Part shown: piece by piece, positions 27,040 to 36,337 of the stretch
How the letters are laid out: the number at the start of each line of letters is the position of its first letter
Position numbering within the stretch: position 1 is the first letter of the stretch
DNA from: an uncultured Chryseobacterium sp.
GTDB taxonomy: Bacteria > Bacteroidota > Bacteroidia > Flavobacteriales > Weeksellaceae
Length of the DNA: 64,000 bases
NCBI GenBank assembly: GCA_913774355.1
Contig: CAJYGB010000016.1
Coordinates: 124,001-188,000 of the forward strand
Reading direction: 5' to 3'
Program-made: the position numbers and the translations under genes
Notes under the pieces: generated by a model
What the model saw: the letters and a program-made list of their open reading frames with translations, nothing else
What the model was told of the DNA's origin: nothing
Databases searched by the model: none

Positions 27040-28431
27040 ATGGAAAATCAAGAGTATTCAGTAGGTCTGGACATCGGGACAACAAAAATTGTCGCGATTG
27101 TAGGAAGGAGGAATGCACACGGGAAAATAGAAGTTCTCGGTGTAGGAAAGGCGAAAAGTCTTGGAGTTCACAAAGGTATTGTGAATAATATTTCGCAGAC
27201 CATTAATTCAATTAAGGCTGCGGTGTTAGAAGCACAATCCAGTGCAGGCGTTCCGATCCGTAAAGTAACGGTGGGAATTGCAGGAAAACACATCCGTTCC
27301 CTGCAGCATTCGGATTATATTATGCGTGAGCACCCCGACAAGTTTATTACAGATGACGACATTGAAGCATTAAAAGACCAGGTGAAGAAGCTGGTTATGC
27401 TTCCCGGCGAAGAAATTATCCATGTTCTTCCCCAGGAATACAAAGTGGATTCCGAGGGTGAAATTCAGGAGCCCGTAGGAATGCACGGCAAACGCTTGGA
27501 AGCCAATTTCCATGTGGTAGTCGGGCAGATGGGAAGCATCCGCAATATTGCACGGTGCGTTCGTGAAGCCGGGCTGGAAATGGAGGCCCTTACCCTTGAA
27601 CCCCTCGCCTCTTCAGAAGCAGTTCTTACGAAAGAAGAAAAAGAAGCCGGTGTGGCCATCGTAGATATCGGTGGCGGAACAACGGATATTGCCATATTTA
27701 AAGACAACATTATCCGTCACACCTGTGTGATCCCTTACGGCGGCGGTATCATTACGGAAGACATCAAAGAAGGATGCTCCATCATCGAAAAGCATGCCGA
27801 GCAACTGAAAGTGAAATTCGGTTCCGCGGTTCCTGAACTGGAAAAAGACAGTACCTATGTTACCATTCCGGGGCTTCACGGAAGACCGGATAAAGAAATT
27901 TCCTTGAAAACCCTGGCACAGATCATCAATGCCCGGGTAGAAGAAATCCTGGAGATGGTAAATACCGAACTGAAAGCCTACGGTGCCTTTGAGCAGAAGA
28001 AAAAACTGATTGCAGGAATCGTGCTGACAGGGGGCGGATCCAATCTGAAGCATCTTCGACAGCTCGCCAATTATACCACCGGTTTCGACAGCCGTATAGG
28101 TTTTGCCAATGAGTATGTAGCGAATGATAAAAATCAGTATCTTAAAGGCCCGGAATTTGCTACTTCGATCGGGTTATTGATGGAAAGCCTGAAAATCCGC
28201 GACAAAAAGCAGAATGCTGAAGCGCAACAGCCTGTGGAAGAGGAAATTCAGCCGCAGCCTAAAGCTGATACGGTAGCTGTTCCTTCAGAAACGGTGCAGC
28301 AGGTACAGCAGCCGGAGGCTGTGCAGCCGGTGGAAACCGTGAATGAACAGCAGCAGAAAAGAGCTGCAAAACTGACTTTCGGGCAGTCGCTGATGGAAAA
28401 GGTGAAAAAATTTTTTGAGGAAGTAGAGTAA
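27040..28431 (+). CDS. ftsA: Cell division protein FtsA
   Basis: 463 residues. Actin-like ATPase with GLDIGTTKI (9-17), DIGGGTTDIAIF (phosphate 2), and GIVLTGGGSNLK. After the core, a Gln/Pro/Val-rich linker (about 395-440) leads to a conserved amphipathic C-terminal helix (LTFGQSLMEKVKKFFEEVE) that binds the membrane. It anchors FtsZ filaments. Confidence 0.96.
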   Translation: MENQEYSVGLDIGTTKIVAIVGRRNAHGKIEVLGVGKAKSLGVHKGIVNNISQTINSIKAAVLEAQSSAGVPIRKVTVGIAGKHIRSLQHSDYIMREHPDKFITDDDIEALKDQVKKLVMLPGEEIIHVLPQEYKVDSEGEIQEPVGMHGKRLEANFHVVVGQMGSIRNIARCVREAGLEMEALTLEPLASSEAVLTKEEKEAGVAIVDIGGGTTDIAIFKDNIIRHTCVIPYGGGIITEDIKEGCSIIEKHAEQLKVKFGSAVPELEKDSTYVTIPGLHGRPDKEISLKTLAQIINARVEEILEMVNTELKAYGAFEQKKKLIAGIVLTGGGSNLKHLRQLANYTTGFDSRIGFANEYVANDKNQYLKGPEFATSIGLLMESLKIRDKKQNAEAQQPVEEEIQPQPKADTVAVPSETVQQVQQPEAVQPVETVNEQQQKRAAKLTFGQSLMEKVKKFFEEVE

Positions 28432-28510
28432 ATTATAAATGACAAGTGATAAGATGTGAATGATGCCTCAATTATCATGAATCGATTATTAATTATTAAA
28501 AAGAAAAGTT

Positions 28511-30403
28511 ATGGAAAATATAGGTACACAGGGGTTTTCGTTTGATTTGCCAAAGGGAAATTCGTCGATCATCAAGGTTATCGGTGTAGGAGGCGGTGGA
28601 AACAATGCACTCAAGCACATGTACGAGAAGGGGATTCATGGAGTAGATTTCGTGATATGTAATACGGATGCACAGACTTTAGATAATAACCCGGTGGCCA
28701 ACAAAGTACAGTTGGGAACCACCATTACAGAAGGCCTCGGCGCCGGTGCAGACCCTGAAGTAGGGGAAAAATCTGCTATCGAAAGCATCGAAGACATCAA
28801 AGCGGCCATGGGCCAGAATACCAAAATGGTATTCATCACAGCCGGAATGGGCGGTGGTACCGGAACCGGTGCTGCTCCCGTGATTGCCAAGGTAGCCAAA
28901 GACATGGGTATTCTGACCGTAGGAATCGTAACCGTTCCTTTCAGCTTTGAAGGTAAAAGAAGGCTGGAACAGGCTGAAAACGGCCTTGATAAATTAAGAA
29001 ATAATGTTGACTCTTTAATTGTCATCAATAACGATAAATTAAGACAGCAATTCGGAAACCTTGGATTCAAGCAGGGATTCTCCAAAGCCGATGAGGTATT
29101 GACGAACGCCGCCAAAGGAATGGCGGAAGTAATTACCGGTTACTTTGATGTAAACATTGACTTTAGAGATGCTAAATCTGTATTGCAGAATTCAGGAACG
29201 GCATTGATGTCTACCGGAATTGCTTCCGGTGAAAACAAAGCCGAAGAAGCGGTAAGAAAGGCGCTGGATTCCCCATTGCTGAACGACAACAAGATCACAG
29301 GAGCCAAAAATGTTCTATTGCTGATCCGAAGTGGTGCAGAAGAAGTAACGATGGACGAAATCGGGGTCATCATGGATCATATCCAGAAAGAAGCCGGACA
29401 CACCGCCGATATTATTTTCGGGGTGGGTGCTGACGAAGAACTCGGAGATTCCGTAAGTGTTCTTGTTATTGCCACAGGTTTTTCAAATGACAACAAGAAA
29501 TTTGCAGGGCCGACTGAAAAAATTAAAATCAGCCTGAACGACAGCCTGGAAGCCCCGAAAGAATCGCCTTTTAAGACAAGAGATGAAAGAGCTTCAGATC
29601 ATAGCTATGATTTTGGCGGGAAAAATCTTTTCAGACTGGATGACGAAGATGGCGATATGCCGCAATTCGGAAGCACTGCTACTGAAAAAAAAATGACTAT
29701 TGGCAACGAAGAGACTAGAACCGAAATAAAATTCTTTGATAAAGAGGAAGATACGGACCCTTCTGATCATCAATGGAGAGAGGAAGAAAAACAGGAATCT
29801 TTCAGCCTGTTTTCCATAGATGACGAAACCGAAGATCCGAATGATCTGGAAATCGAATCTTTTACTTTTGATTTCGACAGCAAGAAGGACGAACCTCAGC
29901 CAGGCCATTCTACCAGCCATTCTTATGCTGAGGATAAGCCGGTGGAATTCAGCTTTTTTGTGAACGAACCGAAGAACGATTCTAAATCCGACTATGGCCA
30001 GCCAAAAGCCGAATTTACCAATTCAGCAGAAGTGAACCAGCTTACGGAAGAACCTCTTCAGAAGGTAGAACATTTTTTCCAGCACCTGAAAGAAGAGCCC
30101 GTGGTTGAAAACAAGGCGGAAACTTCAGCTCCGAAGCCGGCCGAAGAAGAATTTACCTTCGTCAACAAAACCGTTGACCAGGAAAGGGTTATGGAGCGAA
30201 GAAATAAACTGAAAGAGTTCAACTCACGCTACCAGAGTTTCGACAGCTCCAGCGAATTTGAATCGGTTCCGGCATTCAAGAGAAAAAACATCTCGATTGA
30301 AGGTTCCAATGCTTCAGAGCAGAATATCAACACCTACCTGTCTGATAACAACGGAAACATGCAGATCAGAGAAAACCGGTTTTTGAATAAAGACGTAGAC
30401 TAA
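28511..30403 (+). CDS. ftsZ: Cell division GTPase FtsZ
   Basis: 630 residues. The tubulin-like core (about 15-330) has GVGGGGNNALKHM, GMGGGTGTGAAP (about 115-126) and NNDKLRQQF. A long acidic linker of about 230 residues follows; the conserved C-terminal peptide is VPAFKRKN (near residue 590), after which 35 further residues ending FLNKDVD continue. The long linker and extra tail are typical of Flavobacteriia but much longer than in E. coli. Confidence 0.96.
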   Translation: MENIGTQGFSFDLPKGNSSIIKVIGVGGGGNNALKHMYEKGIHGVDFVICNTDAQTLDNNPVANKVQLGTTITEGLGAGADPEVGEKSAIESIEDIKAAMGQNTKMVFITAGMGGGTGTGAAPVIAKVAKDMGILTVGIVTVPFSFEGKRRLEQAENGLDKLRNNVDSLIVINNDKLRQQFGNLGFKQGFSKADEVLTNAAKGMAEVITGYFDVNIDFRDAKSVLQNSGTALMSTGIASGENKAEEAVRKALDSPLLNDNKITGAKNVLLLIRSGAEEVTMDEIGVIMDHIQKEAGHTADIIFGVGADEELGDSVSVLVIATGFSNDNKKFAGPTEKIKISLNDSLEAPKESPFKTRDERASDHSYDFGGKNLFRLDDEDGDMPQFGSTATEKKMTIGNEETRTEIKFFDKEEDTDPSDHQWREEEKQESFSLFSIDDETEDPNDLEIESFTFDFDSKKDEPQPGHSTSHSYAEDKPVEFSFFVNEPKNDSKSDYGQPKAEFTNSAEVNQLTEEPLQKVEHFFQHLKEEPVVENKAETSAPKPAEEEFTFVNKTVDQERVMERRNKLKEFNSRYQSFDSSSEFESVPAFKRKNISIEGSNASEQNINTYLSDNNGNMQIRENRFLNKDVD

Positions 30404-30421
30404 AAAATATAACAATGTAGA

Positions 30422-30483
30422 AATGTACCAATGTAACAATTACTTTATTGATGCTTATTGATAAACTGTTACATTGATACATT
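30422..30483. repeat. Inverted repeat between ftsZ and yqeY-like gene
   Basis: AATGTACCAATGTAACA (30422-30438) pairs with TGTTACATTGATACATT (30467-30483), one mismatch, 28-nt loop. Internally built from repeats of an AATGTA word. It could attenuate transcription after ftsZ or be a mobile hairpin relic. Confidence 0.6.
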
Positions 30484-30497
30484 GTTAAATTAAAATC

Positions 30498-30944
30498 ATG
30501 AGTTTAGAAAATACCATAAACGAAGCTATAAAAACGGCCATGAGAGCCAAAGACAAAGTTGCTCTGGATTCTCTTCGTGCTGTAAAATCACAGATACAGC
30601 TGTTGAAGACAGAAACCTTGGGTGCTGAAGTTTCGGAAGAACAGGAAATCGCCATCCTTCAGAGAATGGTAAAGCAGCGAAAGGATTCCTATGAGCAGTT
30701 TTCTGCACAGGGAAGAAACGACCTTGCCGAAGTGGAGGAAGCGCAGATGAAAATCATTGAGCAGTTCCTGCCAAAGCAGCTTTCCGCAGAAGAGCTGGAA
30801 GCCGAAATGAAAAATATTATCGCTGAAACCGGCGCTGGATCCATAAAAGATTTAGGAAAAGTAATGGGGGTGGCATCAAAATCTTTAGCCGGAAAATCGG
30901 ATGGCAAAAGCATATCCGAGATGGCAAAAAAGCTGCTTTCCTAA
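30498..30944 (+). CDS. GatB/YqeY domain protein
   Basis: 148 residues, the full length of the stand-alone YqeY family: SLENTINEAIKTAMRAKDK at the start, LQRMVKQRKDSYEQF, EQFLPKQLSAEELE and GKVMGVASKSLAGKSDGK at the end. YqeY resembles the tRNA-binding tail of the GatB amidotransferase subunit; its own role is not settled. It lies after ftsZ, as commonly in Bacteroidota. Confidence 0.92.
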   Translation: MSLENTINEAIKTAMRAKDKVALDSLRAVKSQIQLLKTETLGAEVSEEQEIAILQRMVKQRKDSYEQFSAQGRNDLAEVEEAQMKIIEQFLPKQLSAEELEAEMKNIIAETGAGSIKDLGKVMGVASKSLAGKSDGKSISEMAKKLLS

Positions 30945-31037
30945 CTATGATTAATAAATGATGGCCGATAACGATTCATCATTTACTAATTTTATTTATT
31001 GTTGGATATTCAACCTTTGCATATCGATTTGATTAAA

Positions 31038-31072
31038 GAAGCCCGGGATTTTTAAGTTCCGGGCTTCATTTT
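31038..31072 (+). terminator. Terminator at the end of the dcw region
   Basis: The stem GAAGCCCGG/CCGGGCTTC (31038-31046 with 31059-31067) is followed by ATTTTG. The rest of the 407-bp gap (30945-31351) holds AT-rich DNA and the bacilliredoxin promoter; no gene is seen. Confidence 0.75.
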
Positions 31073-31299
31073 GTGTTCAGATTTCATTTAATGACACCAT
31101 TATCTTTCAGAATAGATCATTTTAATAAAACCGAGGGAAATGGTAGACATTTTTTTCATGCCCATTGTTTTTAGAATCATTTCAAATTTAGCAATATTTT
31201 AAGTTAATTAACAAATTAAATTTACACAAAATCAAATACTGTTAAATAATTAATATACAATACATTTTATTTAACAAAAACACTAATAGTTTTTATATA

Positions 31300-31330
31300 T
31301 TGATGAAAAGCGGGGAATTCCTTAAATTTG
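31300..31330 (+). promoter_or_regulatory. Promoter of bacilliredoxin gene
   Basis: TTG (31300-31302), 20 bases, TAAATTTG (31323-31330). This matches the flavobacterial -33/-7 pattern and sets the start at the ATG at 31352. Confidence 0.65.
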
Positions 31331-31351
31331 TATCTTACAAAAAACAAAAAT

Positions 31352-31762
31352 ATGTATCCACAAGATTTAGTAATGCCGATGAAGGCTGAACTTACAGATA
31401 AAGGCTTTGAGGATCTGACCACACCGGTTCAGGTAGAAGAAGCATTAAAACAGTCGGGAACTACCCTTTTGGTGATCAACTCCGTATGCGGATGTGCAGC
31501 GGGAGCGGCAAGACCGGGAGTGGTTTATTCTTTGACGGGAGATAAGAAGCCGGACCATTTGACAACTGTTTTCGCAGGGTTCGATACCGAAGCCGTAGTA
31601 GAAGCGAGAAAGCATTTGGCGCCATTTCCTCCAAGCTCTCCCTGTGTAGCGCTTTTCAAAGACGGTGAACTGGTTCACATGCTGGAAAGACACCACATCG
31701 AAGGAAACCCTGCCGGTGCCATCGCTGCAAACCTTCAGGCTGCTTATGACGAGTACTGCTAA
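31352..31762 (+). CDS. Bacilliredoxin (BrxA/BrxB, YphP/YqiW family)
   Basis: 136 residues from ATG 31352 (MYPQDLVMPMKAELT), supported by the -7 box at 31323; the frame opens 8 codons earlier. A CGC active site (NSVCGCAAGAARPG, about 48-62) and the C-terminal AAYDEYC are family hallmarks. In bacilli, Brx removes bacillithiol from proteins under oxidative stress; a similar debacillithiolation role is likely here because many Bacteroidota make bacillithiol. Confidence 0.92.
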   Translation: MYPQDLVMPMKAELTDKGFEDLTTPVQVEEALKQSGTTLLVINSVCGCAAGAARPGVVYSLTGDKKPDHLTTVFAGFDTEAVVEARKHLAPFPPSSPCVALFKDGELVHMLERHHIEGNPAGAIAANLQAAYDEYC

Positions 31763-31782
31763 GAACGAAACTTTAAATATCG

Positions 31783-31815
31783 AAACCGCTGCAAAATTTG
31801 CAGCGGTTTTTTATT
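31783..31815 (+). terminator. Terminator after bacilliredoxin gene
   Basis: A 13-bp palindrome (AAACCGCTGCAAA and its complement, 31783-31809) is followed by T residues. Confidence 0.8.
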
Positions 31816-31973
31816 TCCAGAAATTCATTTAATCTATTGATAAACAATTACCCTCCGCAATTATTTACAGTGGTATTTAATCCCGATTAAATATACATTT
31901 AAACACTATAAAATTTACATTTTTACCTTGGAAAAAGTTCCGGGAAAATCCAATTATTGTTATATTTGTCGGA

Positions 31974-33488
31974 ATGGCAACGAAAGCACTTTTCAATACT
32001 GTGGTCAATTGGTTTATCCGCCAGCGGATCGATCAGATTCAGAATTTCATGGATCATCCCATTGAAACTCAGAAGGGTATTTTATTTTCCCAGCTGTTTC
32101 ATGCCGAAGATACGGAGTATGGCAGGAAATACGGTTTTAATTCCATTTCGAGCTATCAGGACTTTAAGAACAAAGTTCCGGTTGTTACTTACGAAGAAAT
32201 GGAACCTTACATTGAAAAAGCAAGACAGGGGCAGAAGGATGTGAGCTGGCCCGGCTACATTAAGCATTTCGCCAAATCTTCCGGAACCACCAATGCCAAA
32301 AGCAAGTTTATCCCGATTTCGGCTGAAAGCCTGGAATACTGCCACATGAAAGCCGGAAAGGACATGGTTTCCATTTATGCCAACAATCATCCTGAAAATC
32401 AGCTGTTCAATTATAAAAACTTACGCCTGGGCGGCAGTTCAGAACTTTACGCTGATTTTAACACCAAATTCGGTGATCTCTCGGCCATCCTGATCGACAA
32501 TCTTCCGTTCTGGGTAGAAGTAACGACCACGCCGAGCAAAAAGGTTTCCCTGATGGGAGAATGGGAAAGCAAGCTCAAAGCCATTACTTCTGAAGTGAAA
32601 AATGAAGACGTAGGAAGTATTCTCGGGGTACCCAGCTGGATGATGGTGCTTCTTCAGCGGGTATTAAAGGAAACGGAATTTAACAATATTTCGGAACTCT
32701 GGCCGAATCTGGAAGTTTTCTTTCACGGCGGGATCAGCTTTAAGCCTTACCGGGAACAGTACAGGCAGATCATAGGAAAAAACATCAATTATTACGAGAT
32801 TTATAATGCTTCAGAAGGCTTCTTCGGGATCCAGGACCGGTCTAACAGCGACGAGATGCTCCTGATGCTGGACTACGGCATTTTCTACGAATTCATCCCG
32901 ATGGATCAGTTCCACTCCTCCAATCCGAAAGTCATCAGCATTGAGGATGCTGAAGTAGGAAAAAACTATGCGATGGTTATTACCACCAACGGCGGCTTAT
33001 GGAGATACCTGATTGGAGATACCGTTATGTTTACTTCCACCAACCCATTCAGAATCAAAATTACGGGCCGTACGAAACACTATATCAATGCCTTCGGGGA
33101 AGAGCTGATGATCACAAACGTAGAATCTGCCCTTACGAAAGCCTGTGAGGAAACCAATGCCGCTGTTTCCGACTTTACAGGAGCCCCTGTGTTCATGAGG
33201 GAAAATGAAAGCGGTGCCCACGAATGGATTTTTGAGTTCTGTAAAAAACCGGATGACCTGGACCGTTTTACGGATATTTTTGACAGCCATCTGAAATCCA
33301 TCAATTCGGATTATGAGGCAAAACGCTATAACAATATTACACTGAAACGGCCTATCGTACATATTGCCAAGCCAAATCTTTTCTACTGCTGGCTGGAATC
33401 CAAAGGAAAGCTTGGCGGCCAGAATAAGGTCCCGAGGCTGAGCAATGACAGAGAGTATATCGATCCTCTGCTGGAGCTTAACAGATAA
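31974..33488 (+). CDS. GH3 auxin-responsive promoter family protein
   Basis: 504 residues, full-length for bacterial GH3-like adenylating enzymes. Motifs are KSSGTTNAKSKFIP (ATP/AMP loop, about 100-113), YNASEGFFGIQ (about 278-288) and FGEELMITNVESAL. GH3 enzymes in plants join amino acids to hormone acids; the bacterial substrates are unknown. A TATATTTG -7 box (31961-31968) ends 5 bases before the ATG, so the transcript may have no leader. Confidence 0.9.
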   Translation: MATKALFNTVVNWFIRQRIDQIQNFMDHPIETQKGILFSQLFHAEDTEYGRKYGFNSISSYQDFKNKVPVVTYEEMEPYIEKARQGQKDVSWPGYIKHFAKSSGTTNAKSKFIPISAESLEYCHMKAGKDMVSIYANNHPENQLFNYKNLRLGGSSELYADFNTKFGDLSAILIDNLPFWVEVTTTPSKKVSLMGEWESKLKAITSEVKNEDVGSILGVPSWMMVLLQRVLKETEFNNISELWPNLEVFFHGGISFKPYREQYRQIIGKNINYYEIYNASEGFFGIQDRSNSDEMLLMLDYGIFYEFIPMDQFHSSNPKVISIEDAEVGKNYAMVITTNGGLWRYLIGDTVMFTSTNPFRIKITGRTKHYINAFGEELMITNVESALTKACEETNAAVSDFTGAPVFMRENESGAHEWIFEFCKKPDDLDRFTDIFDSHLKSINSDYEAKRYNNITLKRPIVHIAKPNLFYCWLESKGKLGGQNKVPRLSNDREYIDPLLELNR

Positions 33489-33492
33489 AAAT

Positions 33493-33519
33493 AAACCGCA
33501 GGAAATCTGCGGTTTTTCT
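33493..33519. terminator. Terminator between GH3 gene and leftward lipoprotein gene
   Basis: The stem AAACCGCAG/CTGCGGTTT (33493-33501 with 33507-33515) is followed by TTCTTT. It lies between two convergent genes and can serve both. Confidence 0.8.
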
Positions 33520-33525
33520 TTAATG

Positions 33526-33900
33526 TTATTTTTTTAAATCTTCTTTCAGCTTTCTGGCTCCCTCTTCTACTTTCGAGGCCCCTTTGGCTGCGGCATCTTT
33601 CACATCCTGGCCTGCTTTGTGGAGATCCTCTTTCGCCTTATCTGCAGTAGCGTCAATTTTATTTTTTGCTTCTTCCGCAGCATTATCGATTTTCTTTCCG
33701 GTTTCATCAATTTTTGCCTGGGTATTTTCTTTTGCCCGGTTAATCTTTGCGGTATCTACACCAACTCCTGTTTCAGTGGTTGTGGTAGTGGTAGTGGTTA
33801 CGGTACCATCAGCGTTTTCCACCTTTTCCGTCTTTGTCGATTTTGTACATGATACAGCCACTGCAGCGATCATAAATCCTGATAAAATGATTTTTTTCAT
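33526..33900 (-). CDS. Small lipoprotein with amphipathic helical repeats
   Basis: 124 residues. Lipobox MIAAVAVSC (Cys18), a run of Thr with GTVTTTTTTTTETG, then a long Lys/Ala/Asp/Glu-rich helix with 11-residue-like repeats (AKEDLHKAGQDVKDAAAKGA), similar in style to LEA or apolipoprotein helices. Such envelope lipoproteins are common in flavobacteria; the function is unknown. It is last in the mutL operon. Confidence 0.78.
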   Translation of the reverse strand: MKKIILSGFMIAAVAVSCTKSTKTEKVENADGTVTTTTTTTTETGVGVDTAKINRAKENTQAKIDETGKKIDNAAEEAKNKIDATADKAKEDLHKAGQDVKDAAAKGASKVEEGARKLKEDLKK

Positions 33901-33934
33901 ACGTATTGAAATTTTTAAAATGTATTCTGTGTGA

Positions 33935-34291
33935 TTATTCTGTCTTTGCTTCGCCGGTTTGGGTTTCAGCAGTTTTAACCTTATTCTTTTCCTCCGTTTT
34001 CTTTTCTTCTTCCGCTTTTTTCTTATTTTCTTTTTCCAAATCTTCCTTCAGTTTCTTTTCCTGCTCCTGAAGTTTTAATGCTTCTTTCACGGAATCCTGG
34101 TATTTCTTTGAAGACATTTGTATCTTTCTTACCACATCGACTGAAGTGGCTCCATTGGAAAAAGAATCGATGGCTGCCGTATCATAATCCGCTTTGGGAC
34201 TGTCTGCAGGGTACAGGTCGGCCGGTTCTTTCCTAGAACAGGATACCGATAAAGCGGAAAAAACAAAAGCGGAAAAAAATAAATATTTCAT
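33935..34291 (-). CDS. Hypothetical lipoprotein with charged coiled coil
   Basis: 118 residues. Lipoprotein signal SALSVSC (Cys18), a polar segment with DLYPADSPKADYDTAAID, then a long Lys/Glu coiled coil (KEALKLQEQEKKLKEDLEKE) and a Thr/Glu tail. Function unknown. It follows the first EEP gene by 5 bp and is part of the same leftward operon. Confidence 0.75.
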   Translation of the reverse strand: MKYLFFSAFVFSALSVSCSRKEPADLYPADSPKADYDTAAIDSFSNGATSVDVVRKIQMSSKKYQDSVKEALKLQEQEKKLKEDLEKENKKKAEEEKKTEEKNKVKTAETQTGEAKTE

Positions 34292-34296
34292 GGGAA

Positions 34297-35271
34297 CTAA
34301 TTTAACAGAAATTCCGCAATTACAGGATAATGATCCGATAATTGTACCGAATTATCCACTTTATAGCTTAAAGGAATGATGGATTTCGAACTGAAAATGT
34401 AATCGATCCTCAATGGCACCTTATAGTCATGAAAACTGGAGGAATTACCGTTTCCTGCTGCTAAAAAAGCATCCTGAAGATCTTTCCCCAGATTGTAATA
34501 TTCATAGGAATTCGGAACGGAATTGAAGTCACCTGCCAGAATCACAGGATATGGCGAAAGGTCTACTGCTTTCCTTATTTTTTTAATTTGATCTTCATGC
34601 GCTTTAAAGGTAGGGGTCATATGGGAGAGAAGGGTATTTATTTTATTTCCTTCTTTTGCAAAGCCGTCAAATTTAAGCATGGATTTGTGTAAACGGAAGG
34701 GTTCAAGATAGACATTGATGATCCTGATAATTTTTCCGTTGATATCTACATCGGCATAAAAGGAATTTCCTCTGGATTTATCGGTAATCAGCTCTTCCTG
34801 TCTTACGATGTTATGTTTTGTTTTCAGAATAACGGACGGATATTTTACCATATCTTTTTTCAAAGCGCGGTTGGTATCTTTTTCCTGCACGAGAATGATA
34901 TCCGCATCCTGATCCATAATGTATTTTTTTACTTTTTCCCAGCCCGATTCCCCGTATTTCACATTGAAAGTAATGACCTTGATGTCTCTTACCGACTTTA
35001 CATTTTCCGTTTTCGGGGTGAAATTGATCCACCTCCTGATCGGATTATAAAATAGAAATGTTCCCAGCACGAAAGCAATGGCGAATTTCTTTTTTCTGAC
35101 GATCCAGAATAGGGTAAAAATAAGGTGGAGCGAAATTAAATAGGGAAATCCTAAAGAAAGGAGATTAAGAACACTTAACAGGTTAGGTGGCACCCATGCA
35201 TTCCCTAAGGTACACAGCAGCAAAACAGCAACGGTAATATGGGCAAATAACAATAGCTGGCTCAGTTTCAT
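34297..35271 (-). CDS. Membrane-anchored endonuclease/exonuclease/phosphatase (EEP) protein 1
   Basis: 324 residues. Two or three N-terminal membrane helices (to about residue 80), then an EEP (DNase I/Mg-phosphodiesterase) domain with VITFNVKYGE, LVQEKDTN, AGDFNSVPNSYEYY, RIDYIFSS and SDHYPVIAEF (catalytic Asp-His). The enzyme domain would face outside or the cytoplasm depending on orientation; the substrate could be a nucleic acid, phospholipid or sugar phosphate. It is a tandem duplicate of the next gene (same motifs and topology). Confidence 0.88.
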   Translation of the reverse strand: MKLSQLLLFAHITVAVLLLCTLGNAWVPPNLLSVLNLLSLGFPYLISLHLIFTLFWIVRKKKFAIAFVLGTFLFYNPIRRWINFTPKTENVKSVRDIKVITFNVKYGESGWEKVKKYIMDQDADIILVQEKDTNRALKKDMVKYPSVILKTKHNIVRQEELITDKSRGNSFYADVDINGKIIRIINVYLEPFRLHKSMLKFDGFAKEGNKINTLLSHMTPTFKAHEDQIKKIRKAVDLSPYPVILAGDFNSVPNSYEYYNLGKDLQDAFLAAGNGNSSSFHDYKVPLRIDYIFSSKSIIPLSYKVDNSVQLSDHYPVIAEFLLN

Positions 35272-35344
35272 AAAAACAGGATAAGGTACCGCGGCAATTT
35301 CAGCAAAAATCTTACCATGGCCAAAACTTTAACGGTTTTTATGA

Positions 35345-36331
35345 TCAGTTTTTAAGACTGAAGGTTGCTATCACCGGGAAATGATCGGAAACCCCTGTTG
35401 AACGGTCAACTTTGTAACTGAGTGCTTTAATTGATTTTGAGGTAAAAATATAATCGATCCTGATTGGGAATTTATAGTCATGAAAGCTGGTGCCACTCCC
35501 CCGTCCTGCAGCCACAAAGGCATCCTGCAACACTTCGGAAATATGATAATATTCGTAAGAATTGGGAACGGAGTTGAAATCACCCGTCAGGATAACCGGA
35601 TAAGGTGAATTTTCTACCTCTTCTTTAATGATATCCACTTGTTCCTGATGCATTTTAAACGTAGGGATCAGTTTTTTTACGATATTCTTTACTTTTTTTT
35701 CGTCTTCTTCATTATCACCGTTAAGTCTGACCATTTTTTTTACAAACCCGAAAGACTGCAGGTGGACACTGATGAACCGGTATCTCTTCCCCTTGATTTC
35801 CACATCAACCCGCAGGGCCGGATCATCGATCAGCTTATTATTGATCTTAATAAACTGTCTGTCAATAATCTTATATTTTGACAGAATGGTGATGTTTCCA
35901 AAAGTTGCGGTTTCATAGCCTAAGGTTCCATATCCTTTCCCTTCATCTTCCTGAAGCAGAATAATATCCGCACCCGAATCTTTTAAATATTCCTTTACCT
36001 CGCTTCTTTCATTACCTCCCGTCCTCGTATTGAAAGACATAACTTTCAGATCCGGCACTTCACTTTTTACGGAAGAATAATTTACCCACCGCAATACCGG
36101 ATTAAAGAACAGCAATCCCAGGAAAAAGAATAGGAAAGCTCTTTTTTTCCAGCAGATGATCCAAAATATCGTGAGGGCCACATACCCGAAAATCAGTCCC
36201 GGAAATGCAAGGGAAAGTAAATTAAACCAGGGAAAAACCTTTGGAGCAATATAGGCATTGAGGAGCATTCCCGTTAAAAGCAGGAAAACGCCTATATGAA
36301 GCAGAAGGAGAATAAGCCGGACAATTTTCAT
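35345..36331 (-). CDS. Membrane-anchored EEP protein 2
   Basis: 328 residues, paralogue of the gene to its left. N-terminal helices LILLLLHIGVFLLLTGMLLN and further to about residue 85; EEP domain with VMSFNTRTGGNERS, LLQEDEGKG, TGDFNSVPNSYEYYH, RIDYIFTS, SDHFPVIA. All active-site residues are kept in both copies, so both are probably active. Operon with rhomboid and mutL (6 bp gap). Confidence 0.88.
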   Translation of the reverse strand: MKIVRLILLLLHIGVFLLLTGMLLNAYIAPKVFPWFNLLSLAFPGLIFGYVALTIFWIICWKKRAFLFFFLGLLFFNPVLRWVNYSSVKSEVPDLKVMSFNTRTGGNERSEVKEYLKDSGADIILLQEDEGKGYGTLGYETATFGNITILSKYKIIDRQFIKINNKLIDDPALRVDVEIKGKRYRFISVHLQSFGFVKKMVRLNGDNEEDEKKVKNIVKKLIPTFKMHQEQVDIIKEEVENSPYPVILTGDFNSVPNSYEYYHISEVLQDAFVAAGRGSGTSFHDYKFPIRIDYIFTSKSIKALSYKVDRSTGVSDHFPVIATFSLKN

Positions 36332-36337
36332 AGAATT

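Noticed and set aside
31957..32244. 95-codon frame overlapping the start of the GH3 gene
   Set aside because: Different frame from the GH3 gene, with no recognisable product; the GH3 frame is full length and conserved.
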